From positions 14,733,563-14,797,562 of the forward strand of contig OX439133.1 in the NCBI GenBank assembly GCA_949318235.1: a stretch of 64,000 nucleotides of DNA, given 5' to 3'. Of this stretch, positions 51,664-64,000 are shown piece by piece. This DNA is from Ecdyonurus torrentis. Lineage: Eukaryota > Arthropoda > Insecta > Ephemeroptera > Heptageniidae. Within the stretch, counting starts at the first letter, position 1. Every line of letters starts with the position of its first letter. The notes under the pieces were generated by a model. It was given only the letters and a program-made list of their open reading frames with translations, had not been told where the DNA came from and did not search any database. The position numbers were made by a program, and so were the translations under genes.

Positions 51664-52840
51664 TTATATAATTAACATAATAAAAATACTAAGACAATGC
51701 AGAAAAGTAATCGACTTATTATGGAGGATAAATTTCTATCAATAAATTAAAATTCTATACACGCGAAAAAAAAAAGTGAGGAAAGAAGCATATAAATAAT
51801 TTAATATAGTTAAAAGTATACTATAAACTCATTTTCAGTAAAAGGGTGTAATTCAATTTGGTCAATCAAATATACTTATAAATTATATTTGAATGCATTT
51901 TATATTCATTTTATATTTTTTATTGCTTATTTTATTATTAATATTTTTAAATGCAAAAATAAACTTTTTAATATACGTAATAAAGGATATTCATTATTTT
52001 CATCTGTTCCACAAAAGATATGATAAATAATATATTTTGAAAAAAGTTAAATATAAAATTGAACGTATATTATACATAAAAATATATGTATATACTTTCC
52101 TAATTTAAAACCTGCTATTAAATAACATTAATTTAATATTAATACAGGTAATAACAATACAATTAGACAAGGCTACTAGAGTTACCTCCAAGCACGTATA
52201 CTTCCATATAGGCATATTATTATATTATTAATGCGCACTAAATACGATGACTTCACGCTAGAATTCTATACCTTGAGTTTAGTCCCTTTCTTTGTTATTT
52301 GATACTGTCAACTTTTATTACTATATAGCTGTTTGAATTACATACGTAATTTAACATACGTGTATATTTATATAATATATCCTGATGGTAATTTTGAGAC
52401 AAAATTGTAATGACAAAATAATTTAATATCAAATTTTAATATCTTGCTCTCTATTCGAATAATTTTATGATAATTGATAATGATAACTGTGTTCATTATA
52501 CAATAATAATAATAATAATAAAATATGGATAAATTTATACAAATTTTAGAATTTTTAAGCTTGATGTATTTTATAGGTAATATATAATATGACATACAAT
52601 GACAAACGAGGAAACAAATATTTATAGCAATTGACATTTCATTTTCACTAAAAATGTAATATTTTTGGTTTATAATATTAATTCGTTTTAAGTTTTGCGT
52701 TCAAAACTTAATTATTATTGACCTTTATAGCAAAACGTAAAGCTATAATATATTATATTATAATTAAGTGTCAACTTTATATAAAAGTTCCTTAAATAAA
52801 TTTAATTTTTTATTTTTGGGGAAGACGTTGTTTTGGCATA
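51664..52840. other. non-coding, no feature recognised
   Basis: AT-rich intergenic DNA with an (AAT)n run at about 52503-52521. Confidence 0.5.
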
Positions 52841-53354
52841 TATATGTTAGCATCAAAACCCGAAATTGACCCAAACTAGGTACTTTTGCTCATTTCGGCT
52901 TTTGGTTCGTCGCTTTTTGCCAAAACCTGAAATGCAAGTTTATTTCGGCTTTTGGTCACGAAATTTTGATCCATATATACTAGTTTTGAGCATTTCGCAA
53001 AAAGCAAAACCCGGTGTAAACATTTATATCTAGTTTTGGTCTTTGAATTTTGACCAGAACTAGTTGTGGTCAAAATAGAAAAATCAAAACCCGAAAAATG
53101 AACATTTCTCAACTCAGAATTTTATGCAATGATAAAAGACTATAATTATATAATAAATGCATGATGTTTTGGTATTATAATTTAGGCGTTTAAACAATAT
53201 TATTTTATTATTTTACTTGAAATGCAAAATATATGGTCTGAAAGATTAATTTGATTAGAATGCGCTGATCAAAATATCTAAATCTTATGGCTAAATATAT
53301 ACGGAATATAAATTGAGACAATACGAAAAATAAACTTACTGTTTGACCTAGCAA

Positions 53355-53480
53355 TGGACCACTTGCAATGAGCGAACTTTTTAAAATAATTTGAAATTTT
53401 CTTATTACATTTCTTACAAAAAATAAAAACTAATTTTCCCTTGTTGCAACAATTACAAACATTTTATTGCAAGTGGTCCA
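53355..53480. mobile_element. small inverted-repeat element inside family H
   Basis: TGGACCACTTGCAAT at the left and ATTGCAAGTGGTCCA at the right are perfectly inverted over 15 bases, 126 bp in all. Single copy seen. Confidence 0.7.
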
Positions 53481-53887
53481 TTCAGTAATATAGTAGTAAT
53501 AGAGCATATTATTATTATTTTAAGGGGCTACTTACGATTTAATGTAAATGAAGAGCTATATAAAACCACTAACCATGATGACATAATTTGCGCACCAATA
53601 ATATACGTGTGTTGTGAACTTTTCAAATTCTAACACTTTCTTATCCTGTTTCTAACAAATATTATGAAACTATAAACCATGTTTTCAGCACAGAGACAAA
53701 CAGTCAACTGAATATACGCACGCAAGAAATATTTTAAAATAAATTGTTATCACTGGATAAAGTACGGTGGAAGGTGGACTTGAACTTTGAACCAACATAA
53801 GGAAAATTAGTCATAAGTCATAGCATAATATATTACTCTTATTGTAAATTAAAATAAATATTTTTACTTTTTTATGTAACGTGTCGT

Positions 53888-53891
<4 letters not shown>

Positions 53892-53972
<81 letters not shown>
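53892..53972. repeat. (CT)n microsatellite
   Basis: About 80 bases of CT followed by CACACACA, next to the right arm of family H. Confidence 0.97.
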
Positions 53973-53980
<8 letters not shown>

Positions 53981-54304
53981 TTTATTCTTATATAAAATAA
54001 TTGAGTTGAGAAATGTTCATTTTTCGGGTTTTGATTTTTCTATTTTGACCACAACTAGTTCTGGTCAAAATTCAAAGACCAAAACTAGATATAAATGTTT
54101 ACACCGGGTTTTGCTTTTTGCGAAATGCTCAAAACTAGTATGGATCAAAATTTCGTGACCAAAAGCCGAAATAAACTTGCATTTCGGGTTTTGGCAAAAA
54201 GCGACGAACCAAAAGCCGAAATGAGCAAAAATACCTAGTTTGGGTCAATTTCGGGTTTTGATGCTAACATATACATATGTATATAATATTTATAATATAC
54301 GTAT

Positions 54305-54389
54305 ACCATTCAAATGTCATCATAAAGTTTGAAAGTTTTCCATTTAGATTTCGAGATACAAAAAAATTCATCTGAATGCATCCTATAAT
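54305..54389 (-). mobile_element. family B MITE, end fragment
   Basis: Reverse-oriented start of family B: CATAAAGTTTGAAAGTTTTC, TTTCGAGATACAAAAAA, CATCTGAATGCATCCT. It lies just before another, plus-oriented copy. Confidence 0.65.
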
Positions 54390-54399
54390 GTTGTCTTAA

Positions 54400-54713
54400 T
54401 TATATAGATAGCTTGTATCTCAAAATCTAAAAAGAAAAGTTCCTAATTTTTGGATGTCACCTCAAACTTAATGATAACAGCTACCCATGATAAAACTTTC
54501 ATTGCCCGTGGACCATCAGGTAAGAGAGATTTTTTTTTTTTTTAATTAGCATGGTCTCTTATGGGACTAAAGCTTCAAAAAAATCATTATTCAAAATCTA
54601 GCAAATTTTTTACATTTTTGAAGTTGCCTTAACCTAATGCAAAATTTCAGATTTTTCCTTCTTTACGAGTTTATGACTTTTTAGTCAAATCCCGTAGTAG
54701 CTGATATCCCACC
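54400..54713 (+). mobile_element. family B MITE
   Basis: TTAA at 54396-54399, then TTATATAGATAGCTTGTATC, GCCCGTGGACCATCAGGTAA and AGTCAAATCCCGTAGTAGCT, ending GATATCCCACC. The ATGGTGACCCCC segment is missing. Confidence 0.82.
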
Positions 54714-55230
54714 TTGACATAATTAACTTGGTTTACTTTTTATTTATATCTGAATAAGTCAAATTATATAACAAATGTTGTGTGGCAACCACATGCAAGA
54801 AAGTATACCTTCTTATATATTATATAAAATGTTTTAGATAAATTAATAAATTTATTTTGTTATTAAAAATTCTCTATTATGATAGTTTTTTATTAGAATT
54901 ATAATTCCTCACATTATATATTACCTTTATAGTGACGTTATATATAGGTAATAAAAGTATCACAAATAAACAATGGACGCATACAAAGTATATCAATGAC
55001 ACGACAGGATGTTATTATTATTATTTTTTTGTTAATGAAAGAGGTGCTTCGTGAGAGAACATGAAATTTCTCACATAATTTTACACTCACTAAATTTTTA
55101 CCGGAAATAAGCGGCTTTTCATTGATAAAAATATATATATATACTATAAACAACATATAATTAAAAAATAAAATAGCAAAATACAATCGCAAAATTATTC
55201 ATTTAAATATGAATTTCAGTAAGTTTTATG
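54714..55230. other. non-coding, no feature recognised
   Basis: AT-rich intergenic DNA. Confidence 0.5.
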
Positions 55231-55347
55231 GGCTGTTCACCAATGACGCGTAAGATCACGTAACTTTTACGTAAGAATTCAAATAACATGGATTGTCGTA
55301 TCTTCACGCACGTAAGAGTTTATACACGTCATTTGTGAACATATATT
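55231..55347. mobile_element. short inverted-repeat element
   Basis: CTGTTCACCAATGACGCGTA pairs with CACGTCATTTGTGAACAT, and ACGTAAGA recurs in both orientations inside. About 115 bp, single copy seen. Confidence 0.55.
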
Positions 55348-55429
55348 TGGGACCTATATAAGGCTTAGATTGAGTTTCGAGCCTATAATTTATTTGTGAT
55401 AATTACTTTGAAAATTTTCATATGGTATA

Positions 55430-55872
55430 AAACCTTTAGAACTCATATTTATATAGTACTATAGAATTGCACAAACCAATCCTCTATATTGGTAGCAAAA
55501 ATTGTTAATATATTATAGATATATTCAATTAAGAAAGGACTAAAAAATTCTTGTTATACATAAATTCTGGAATCAAATTCCAATATAGAGTTAAATATTT
55601 AAAAAAAAAATCTCTTTAATAATTTGTAGAACATTTATTAATTTTTGCTTCCATTACAAGACTATTATTTCTCTGTATACTTGAAAATAGCGTGTTTTGT
55701 GTTAATACTTTATTTGTTTTGAAATATAAACTAAATTTCATGATTAATTTAGTACTTATTTAATTATTAGGACATTGTGTAAAATATATATAATGAACGA
55801 ACCGATAAGGCTATGCGTTGGTTGTATTCTGATATAGTATTGTGTGTTTAAAAAATAATAATAATAAAATAG
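55430..55872 (+). mobile_element. decayed, 5'-truncated copy of the first LINE
   Basis: Parallels 758-1245: AGAACTCATATTTATA, ACCAATCCTCTATATTGGTA, AAATTCTGGAATCAAATTCC, then the 3' UTR with AACGAACCGATAAGGCTATG and an AATAATAATAATAAAAT tail. The coding part is broken by stops and indels. Confidence 0.8.
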
Positions 55873-55882
55873 TATAATAAAG

Positions 55883-55968
55883 ACTTTTTTTTCCTATGCT
55901 GGCTTATGTATTTCTGACCAACATAATCGTGGATCGTGGCGTATAAATATGAGATGCAACCGGTCTAT
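55883..55968. mobile_element. family J repeat, fragment
   Basis: TTCCTATGCTGGCTTATGTA through GAGATGCAACCGGTCT matches the right end of 23281-23594. It is cut by the family A copy that follows. Confidence 0.55.
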
Positions 55969-56273
55969 AGGGTCTATGCATTCATGTTAAAGTCGACGCC
56001 ATGTTGGATAACTCAATAACATGGGTGACATAGGGAAAAAATCATTTTGCCAGTTTAAAAACACTATGCAATATTTTTGAGAGCATTGCATGTTGTAAAT
56101 ATGTTGAATTAGTATCTCAAGTATGTGAGAAAAATAGCGATAACAAAAAATTAAACGATTTCCCAAAGAAAATTGGCTTAAATGAAGTTTGTCCTATGCT
56201 GAGCAATGTTATGCACTACTCCAGTATGGCCTCAAAGCGCAATAAATATGACGTCATCCGCATACACCCTATA
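55969..56273 (-). mobile_element. family A MITE, reverse orientation
   Basis: TAGGGTCTATGCATTCATGT to ATGACGTCATCCGCATACAC plus CCTATA. Well preserved with an intact octamer. It is very similar to 46770-47086. Confidence 0.92.
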
Positions 56274-56584
56274 ATATAGAGCTGAGAGCCGCACAAAAGT
56301 TGTGTTTAAATGTACGATATATATAGTGAATAAATTTTAAAAATGTCGTGGTGAATGAAAAAGATGATAAAAAAATATGATACGGAATGTATGCATGCGG
56401 CATTCTAATTGAATGTTATTATTTATTATAATGTGATACTGATATTATTGATGATTATAATTTTTATATTATATGGATACGTATTATATATGGTATACAT
56501 AAATTTATACATTTATATATCATCAGATGTTAAAAAAAAATTATTATGCCGAAATAAATACGTTAGTGCTATAGAGATCAAACA

Positions 56585-56812
56585 TTGGCTCCAAGGGTAT
56601 GTATGCATTTATAACATCAACGCCAATGTTAGATCACTAAATATTATGAGGTATGAAAAAATAACACATTTTGTCTGTTTTAATTATTTAGCAATATTTT
56701 TGAAAGCATTTGATGCTGGATATAAATTACATTAGGTTACATATTATATTAGATTTACAAATGCTATAGAAAAATAGCAATAACCAAAAATTATATATTT
56801 TCCAAAGAATAT
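56585..56812 (-). mobile_element. family A MITE, truncated
   Basis: Reverse-oriented family A words (GGTATGTATGCATTTATAAC, ACGCCAATGTTAGATCACTA, ATTTTTGAAAGCATTTGATG, AAAAATTATATATTTTCC) stop where the next copy begins. Confidence 0.65.
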
Positions 56813-57141
56813 ATAGGGTGTGTACGCCATGACGTCATTCTGAGTGCTTTTTGATGCTCTTCTTGAGAAATGCATAACATTGCCATGATATATCATGACA
56901 TTGCTCAGCATAGGATAAACGTATAGTTTTTGGCTATTTTCTTTGGTAAATTAGCTATTTTTTTTGTTATTATTTTTCTTGTATACTTGAGATACTAATT
57001 CAACCTGTTAACCGCATCAATGCTCTCAAAAAAATTGCGAAGTATTTTTAAACTGACAAAATGTGTCATTTTCCTTTACCGGGCAATGTTATTTAGTACT
57101 TACTTATGAAGTTGACTTTAACCTGAATGAAATCTCTCTAT
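56813..57141 (+). mobile_element. family A MITE
   Basis: TAGGGTGTGTACGCCATGAC, TTTTGATGCTCTTCTTGAGA, ATCAATGCTCTCAAAAAAAT, and a worn right end AATGAAATCTCTCTATA. The octamer TGACGTCA is intact. It abuts the truncated copy head-on. Confidence 0.85.
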
Positions 57142-57200
57142 AGTCAAAATAAGTATAAATACTAATTATACAACATAGTTAAAGTATTAATTATTAATAC

Positions 57201-58778
<1,578 letters not shown>

Positions 58779-58974
58779 ATATATATATATTTATAATTTT
58801 ATTTTTTATTTAAAAATGTTTTTAATAAATTTTAAGTAATAATCAACTAAGATGTAGCAATTAAAAAAATTAATTTCTCAATGTAACTTCCAATGGATTT
58901 GGTATCTAGGAAAATCAGCAATTTGTGACAGCAAATATAATGAGAGTGAAACGTGAAAAGTGTTTTAAAGTATT
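58779..58974. other. non-coding
   Basis: AT-rich spacer between the hAT-type element and a family A copy. Confidence 0.5.
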
Positions 58975-59293
58975 ACTGATAAAGTCGACGCTAAGTTCGA
59001 TATAATATGTTGAATGACTCCATTTAAGTCCATAACAAAAGGGAAGCATAAGAAAATAGCTAATATTGTCAATTTAAAAACACTATATATGCAATGTTTT
59101 TGAAAGCATAATAGGTTTTTAAAAAAGTATTTTAAAATGTGAGAAAAATAATAATAACAAATAAATTAACCGCGATTTCTCTAAGAAATTAGCCAAAAAC
59201 TAAGTTTGTCCTAATGCTGAACAATGTTGTTCACTATATATACTCCAGTATGGCCTCCATACTAAATTTGACGTCATGCGGATACACCCTTTC
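58975..59293 (-). mobile_element. family A MITE, reverse orientation
   Basis: AAAGTCGACGCTAAGTTCGA near the start, ATTTAAAAACACTATATATG, CCAGTATGGCCTCCATACTA and TGACGTCATGCGGATACACC at the end. Confidence 0.85.
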
Positions 59294-60489
59294 GTTCAAA
59301 ACGTCATTATACATCCCTTATAAATTAAAATTACTGTTAAAAACTTTTTATTTATATTTAAAAAAAAAATGAAAAAAAAAAAATCTGGAGAAAAGTGCAG
59401 TTTAATTCAATTTTTTAGGGTACTTTATTTTAAGTTCAAATTTAGAGTTAAAATTTAAAAAATATACTCTTAAATTTTTGATAATTTTATATAAACTTAC
59501 GTAAGTTATACATATTTAGCGACTATTTTAGTCTCCGAGACTATTTTGGACTTTCCAGACTTTTCAGACTATTTTGCCTTTTTTCGATGTTTTTCGCTAT
59601 TTCTGACAAAAATTAACTTAGAACGTGACCGACTTTAACCGGAAATCGCTAAAAGTGAACTATATTTTCACAGTAATTTTTTTTACATTATTTATTTCCA
59701 ACATGTTTTGTTGGAACACTATAATTTTCAAATAAAATCGAGTACTTTAAAATTTTTTTTTGTTCCGAAAAAAGTTTTAATTTAATAATAATTTTAATTT
59801 TAAAAAGTTTCTTATTTGAATACAATTTTCCACTCAAATTTGAATTTACACATTTACATGTTATCTTTAAAGTGGAATAACTTATATATTTCATCGTGTT
59901 TCACGTGTTTGACATAATTAAATTTTTAGGTACCAAATCTTCTTTATTTTGTGTTTATAATTCGCCCTAAAAAAATCATGTTTTTAGTGGTCTGAAGTTT
60001 TTTTTTTTTTTTTTGTTTTTTTTTTTTTGAGACAATGTAATTTTAGACCGATGTAATTTTTTTAGACTATAGAACATACTTTTTTTTTTTTTTTTTTTTT
60101 TGAGGCACAAGAAAACAGATAAATTCAGACATGTTATACTAATATAATAAATATAAAGTCACTAATGAGCTATATTAGTTTCCGACTATTTTAATACTTT
60201 TAAAGACTATTTTTAGACTATTTTTCAATTTTGAAGACTATTTTGATGAAAAAAGAGACTATTTTTCCGCTCTCTAGTGATCTGTAACAATTACGACCTC
60301 AAAGTGTTATGTATCTTGTTTTGTAAAATATGATAATACTACAGCATATATGTAAATATATGAATGATATTCAATAACAAAGTTGAAAAACAACTCAATG
60401 AAGTAAAAGAATCATGTTCAAGAAGATTTATTTTTATTCTCTATAATCGTAATTGTATTATATGCAAAAGAAATAGCTCTGCTTGACAT
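59294..60489. other. non-coding with GACTATTTT clusters
   Basis: GACTATTTT-like words cluster at 59520-59580 and 60180-60265, separated by about 600 bases of AT-rich sequence with T runs. This may be the two ends of one unrecognised element. No gene recognised. Confidence 0.45.
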
Positions 60490-61080
60490 TTTTATTATTT
60501 ATTTATTAAACACCAAGGTGTAGTTATACATATTTATATACATATTTATATAGGTCTACATTTTTGCATATTGACTTAATGATAGGGTCCGAGATGGACA
60601 ATGAAGTAAGTGGTACCTAGTACATAGGCCACTACATAATACACATACACATTTATCATTACACTCGTGAAATTCTTTAATTTGACAGATTACATGGTGG
60701 AAACCATGCACCGCATAACGGGTAAAAACATGCCTGTCTGTACAGTTTGGGCCTTTCCACCCATTAATATTATTAATATTAAATGCAGGGGTATTATAGA
60801 AGGCCAGGCTGATATCTTCAGTTTTACTTAGTCTATCCTTAACAAATTTAATGTAATTATCTGTTTTTAACAATTTAAATTTCACTTGTAGTTCCGTTAC
60901 AAATAACTCCTCCCCTGCTAGCTCGTAAACCAGCCTTGACGACGTAAATTTTGACAAGCAAAGTATCTGTTTTAAGTACCGAGACTTAACAGATTCTAGA
61001 TTTTTGAAGTCTGTTATAGACATAAATGACCAGAAAATTTCAATGCCGTACGAAGCAACTGGAGAGATTTTTTGACATTT
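60490..61080 (-). mobile_element. second LINE family, 5'-truncated 3' end
   Basis: Contains the post-RT reading frame (below) and a 3' UTR that ends ACACCTTGGTGTTTAATAAA and TAAATAATAAAAATG. It is truncated at about 61080, as is usual for target-primed insertions. A sister copy lies at 40030-40263. Confidence 0.85.
60556..61080 (-). pseudogene. C-terminal fragment of a LINE polyprotein
   Basis: The frame is open upstream of the Met at 61023 (reading SPVASYGIEIFWSF before it) until an in-frame TAA near 61084, which marks the truncation rather than a start. It includes the ASYG(I/S)E-W motif common just after the RT domain, LESVKSRYLKQILCLSKFTS, and a Cys/His-rich C-terminus (HECNDKCVCVLCSGLCTRYHLLHC) that resembles the terminal zinc-finger-like segment of several non-LTR elements. 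RT and endonuclease parts are missing, so it cannot act alone. Clade is not certain. Confidence 0.75.
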
Positions 61081-61224
61081 TTATATATACCTTATTAAAC
61101 CTCTACTATATAAGAAGTTTTATCTTGCATGTAATGCTTATATTATCATATGCTTTAAATTAACTCATTTGATTGACTTTAAAATGACACTATATAAAGA
61201 ATAAGTTATAATATGTATATGTAG

Positions 61225-61640
61225 CGTGTATTCATTCATGTTAAACTTGACGCCATACTGCATCACTCAATAACATGAGCTGCATATATAGGAAAAAAAA
61301 CAACTAATTTTGCCATGCACTTCAAACAATACTTGAAGTATTATTGATATGACGCGTTAATTTGACGCGCGTTACAAAGATGGAACAATGTATAAACAAC
61401 TCGATCCGTTCACATAAAATTGTCATTTAAGCAATAATGTAAACCGGAGAATTTTATACTGACTACAGTACATTAGTTTCAAGTAAGTTTTCAAGTATTA
61501 GAGAAAGACAACAATAACAAAAATTTAAATAATAATTTTGCAAGTAAAATAAACAAAAACCATATGGATGTCCTCTATGTGCTGAGCGATATTATTCATA
61601 CAGAGGTTGAAGCTCATTATATATATATGACGTCATACAC
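61225..61640 (-). mobile_element. family A MITE, decayed and interrupted
   Basis: TGTATTCATTCATGTTAAAC, TTGACGCCATACTGCATCAC at the left and GTCCTCTATGTGCTGAGCGA, ATGACGTCATACACTGG at the right. About 100 bases between (61340-61437) with TTTGACGCGCGTTAC do not match the family. Confidence 0.65.
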
Positions 61641-62449
61641 TGGTTATTATATATAGTGTCATTGCAAATATTAGACGAGAAACAACTTATTGTATAAAGA
61701 CAAAACTATCACAGCCATATATGAAAAGAAAAAGTATATAGGCAAAATCTTAAAATTTCAATTGACCCAATGAACTTTTTTAAAAATAGATTATAAAAGT
61801 AATATTAGTTTTATAAATTAAAATAAACATAATAGTAGAAGTTTATAGATATATATTTTTAATTTGTAATATTTTAATTTTCTTATTAATATATTTAATG
61901 TAACAAATCATATATATGAATGACGTTGTAATATCATAATGCCTTCTCAATATATGAAGTTACGGGATGAAACACACCTGCAGTAAGAGAATGATGTATA
62001 AGAGTTAAATTAAATAAGTGAATTTCAATTGGTATTCTCATATTTAAATATATAATTCTGTATGAAGCATATAGAATAATTAAGAAATAAAACTATTATT
62101 CAGTTATAATATTTTATATTTATCGTATAAGGTGAGAGAAAGTATGTTCTGAAATTTTTATACATACTTTTTATTATACATATGAATTAATTTATATAAC
62201 TTATATAATGCTTATATTATGCTTTATATATTGAACTCTATTTTATGGACTTTAAAATGACACTACATGACGGAAAAAAGTACCACTTATGGCAGATATG
62301 TACTATAACATGTATCCATTGTATTTTGCAATAGGTACACTTTAATTTGGAAATAGTAATAGTTATAAACTATACAATACTTCTTAAACTAAATGAGTCA
62401 CACCTTCATTGTAGCATAGTGCACCTGCATTAGGTATTATTGTAGTATA
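61641..62449. other. non-coding, no feature recognised
   Basis: AT-rich intergenic DNA. Confidence 0.5.
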
Positions 62450-62776
62450 ATATAATACCGACGTCGGTCATTAGATTCAATCTTTTCTGGTCAAAAAATT
62501 CTGCAATTTTGCACAATGATACTTCAGCTTGAGACAATATTTCAAATATATAAAAATTTTAGGGGGTCACTGTGCAAATAAATTTTATACGATTTTTTGA
62601 AATTTTTAGCCCATAAGGCCCAATGTTAATTTCAATATTTTTTTTCGTTTTTTTCGGGACGGTCAAACATCATGAAATTTTCTTCACGGCTAAGTAACCC
62701 TTAGCTACACAATGACACCAAATTTAGACCCAAAACACTTCTAGTTTTTGAGATAAAAGGTTGGTACCCTACTCCC
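62450..62776 (-). mobile_element. family C MITE, copy 1
   Basis: Ends GGTACCCTACTCCC before TTAA (62777-62780); contains AGGGGGTCACTGTGCAAAT, CGGGACGGTCAAACATCATG and CACAATGACACCAAATTTAG. The left end is worn and its TTAA is not clear. It is followed by AGCGATTTTCGTCACATCC, a scrap of family F. Confidence 0.8.
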
Positions 62777-62844
62777 TTAAGCGATTTTCGTCACATCCAT
62801 ACTTCCATTTCCATTTCCATGTGCACATTTTGTGCCTGTTTGCA

Positions 62845-63117
62845 AATATGTAGCAATATTTTTGAGCAAATTGACGCTGAATACATTACATTAGGTTGAA
62901 TTATGGTTTCAAATGCTAGAAAAATATAGCAATAACAATAAAAAGTTATATAAAATTTCCAAAGAATATAACCAAAAACCACGTTTGACCCTATATTATG
63001 CTGAGCGCGCTTCGACACCATACTGGAGCTATGAATAACATTGCTCAGCTGCTGAGCAAAGTTTTCCATAGCTCCAATATGGCGTCGAAGCGCATTATAC
63101 ATGACGTCATATTATAC
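62845..63117 (-). mobile_element. family A MITE, partial, with inverted terminal duplication
   Basis: Reverse-oriented family A words lead into GCGCGCTTCGACACCATACTGGAGCT (63005 on) and then the complement AGCTCCAATATGGCGTCGAAGCGC (63070-63094), so the terminal segment is present twice as a hairpin. Ends ACATGACGTCATATTA. Confidence 0.7.
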
Positions 63118-63513
63118 TATAGATTTCATATAATTTTTATATATACACAAATTAAGTATAAGATTAAATAAACAACAGAAAGTATACATGTTAGTTATTA
63201 TGAAATATTTAATATAGTTTTAATAATTAATAAATAATTTTTATTGATATTTTTAATATTTTATTTTAATTTTTTTTTTTCAATAAATTTTAATTAACAA
63301 GCAACAATGTTGAATTAAATATTATAAAATATTGATATCTTTTCTGTGTGACGTTACATTATTTACTTGGTATCAGTTAAATTAGCAATTTGTTATGATG
63401 ATTTAAGAATAAACTGCAGTTATCTATAAAATATTGTATAATATAATATAAACAGTATTAAATATAATTATCATCAATATGATGCTAAAAAAAATTATTT
63501 TCAATTATTAAAC
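63118..63513. other. non-coding, no feature recognised
   Basis: AT-rich intergenic DNA. Confidence 0.5.
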
Positions 63514-63517
63514 TTAA

Positions 63518-63854
63518 GGGAGTAGGGTACCGACCTCATATATCTCCAAAACTACAAGTGTTTGGGGTCTAAATTTGGTGTCATTGTGTAGCTAAGGGTT
63601 ACACCTAGCTGTGATAAAAATTTCATGATGTTTGACCGTCCCGAAAAAAAAGAAAAAATTATTAAAATTAACATTTAATTGGGCCTTATGGGCTTAAAAT
63701 TTCAAAAAATTATATAAAATTAATTTGCACGGTGACCCCCTAAAATTTTTATATATTTGAAATTGTCTTAAGCTGAAGTACCATTGTGCAAAATTTCAGA
63801 TTTTTTTGACGAAAAAAGTTTGAGTATAATGTCCGGCGTCAGTCCCCTACTTCC
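63518..63854 (+). mobile_element. family C TTAA-flanked MITE, copy 2
   Basis: TTAA at 63514-63517 and 63855-63858. Ends GGGAGTAGGGTACCGACC and CAGTCCCCTACTTCC are inverted. The interior TGCACGGTGACCCCCTAAAA and CCTTATGGGCTTAAAATTTC resemble family B, so B and C are probably related. Confidence 0.88.
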
Positions 63855-63869
63855 TTAAAGTGTTGTATA

Positions 63870-64000
63870 TATATGGCTTTTATCTCAAAATTTAAAAAGA
63901 AAGTTATGAAATTTTATGTTGTCATTTCAAAGTTAATAGTTTAACAGCTATATAATACCTATATGATAACAAATTTCAGAACTCGTGCCCATCGCATGCA
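63870..64000 (+). mobile_element. family B MITE, cut by the window end
   Basis: TGGCTTTTATCTCAAAATTT, AGTTAATAGTTTAACAGCTA and TTTCAGAACTCGTGCCCATC match the left third of family B. Confidence 0.75.

Larger units (their letters stand above)
52841..54273. mobile_element. family H element with about 275-bp inverted arms
   Basis: Left arm 52841-53116 and right arm 54002-54273 are near-identical inverted copies (a 4-base ATAT indel and few substitutions seen). The outer ends read TATATGTTAGCATCAAAACC and the inner ends stop at CTCAACTCA. The arms repeat phrases such as CATTTCGGCTTTTGGT and GGTTTTG. The two matching reading frames (52876-53112 minus, 53886-54158 plus) come from the repeat. The interior holds a smaller inverted-repeat element (53355-53480) and a (CT)n run. 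No transposase. Confidence 0.85.

Overview
The window is strongly AT-rich eukaryotic (metazoan) DNA. It is full of poly-T/A runs, long dinucleotide microsatellites and many short inverted-repeat elements. Exactly one host gene can be supported: a three-exon homeobox gene on the minus strand (48089 down to 34812) whose homeodomain looks like the Not/Noto class. The homeodomain wording, the AT richness, the NOF-like Mutator (MULE) transposase and the density of MITEs suggest an invertebrate, most likely an arthropod such as an aphid or other hemipteran. The species call is inference from memory, not from a search.

Layout. 1-1260: 3' end of a non-LTR retrotransposon. 1250-6400: a long array of degenerate units of about 155-175 bp that switches polarity near 1730. 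6665-8642: an open NOF/MULE-like transposase reading frame running into a 200-N gap. 8843-10300: eight copies of a 180-bp tandem repeat. 10871-13597: a 2.7-kb element with 566-bp inverted arms that contains a nested hAT-type element made of GGATCC-rich repeats. 13.6-34.8 kb: intergenic DNA with MITEs (including a three-deep nest at 26453-27203), microsatellites and long stretches without recognisable content. 34.8-48.3 kb: the Not-like homeobox gene, with MITEs and a truncated LINE in its introns. 48.3-64 kb: promoter-side intergenic DNA with more MITEs, a 1.4-kb inverted-repeat element (52841-54273), a 1.45-kb hAT-type element with a GC-rich passenger (57331-58778) and a second LINE fragment (60490-61080).

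Recurring families, named here only for this window. A: about 313 bp, TA-flanked, termini AGGGTGTAT, often carrying the CRE octamer TGACGTCA. B, C, D and G: TTAA-flanked, piggyBac-like MITEs. E: Tc1/mariner-like termini. F: about 165-bp near-perfect palindromes with an NRF1-like GCATGCGC centre. H: 276-bp inverted arms. I: hAT-like, 8-bp flanks. Several nests give the relative order of insertion directly from sequence. No CRISPR, operon, rRNA or convincing tRNA was seen, as expected for such DNA.
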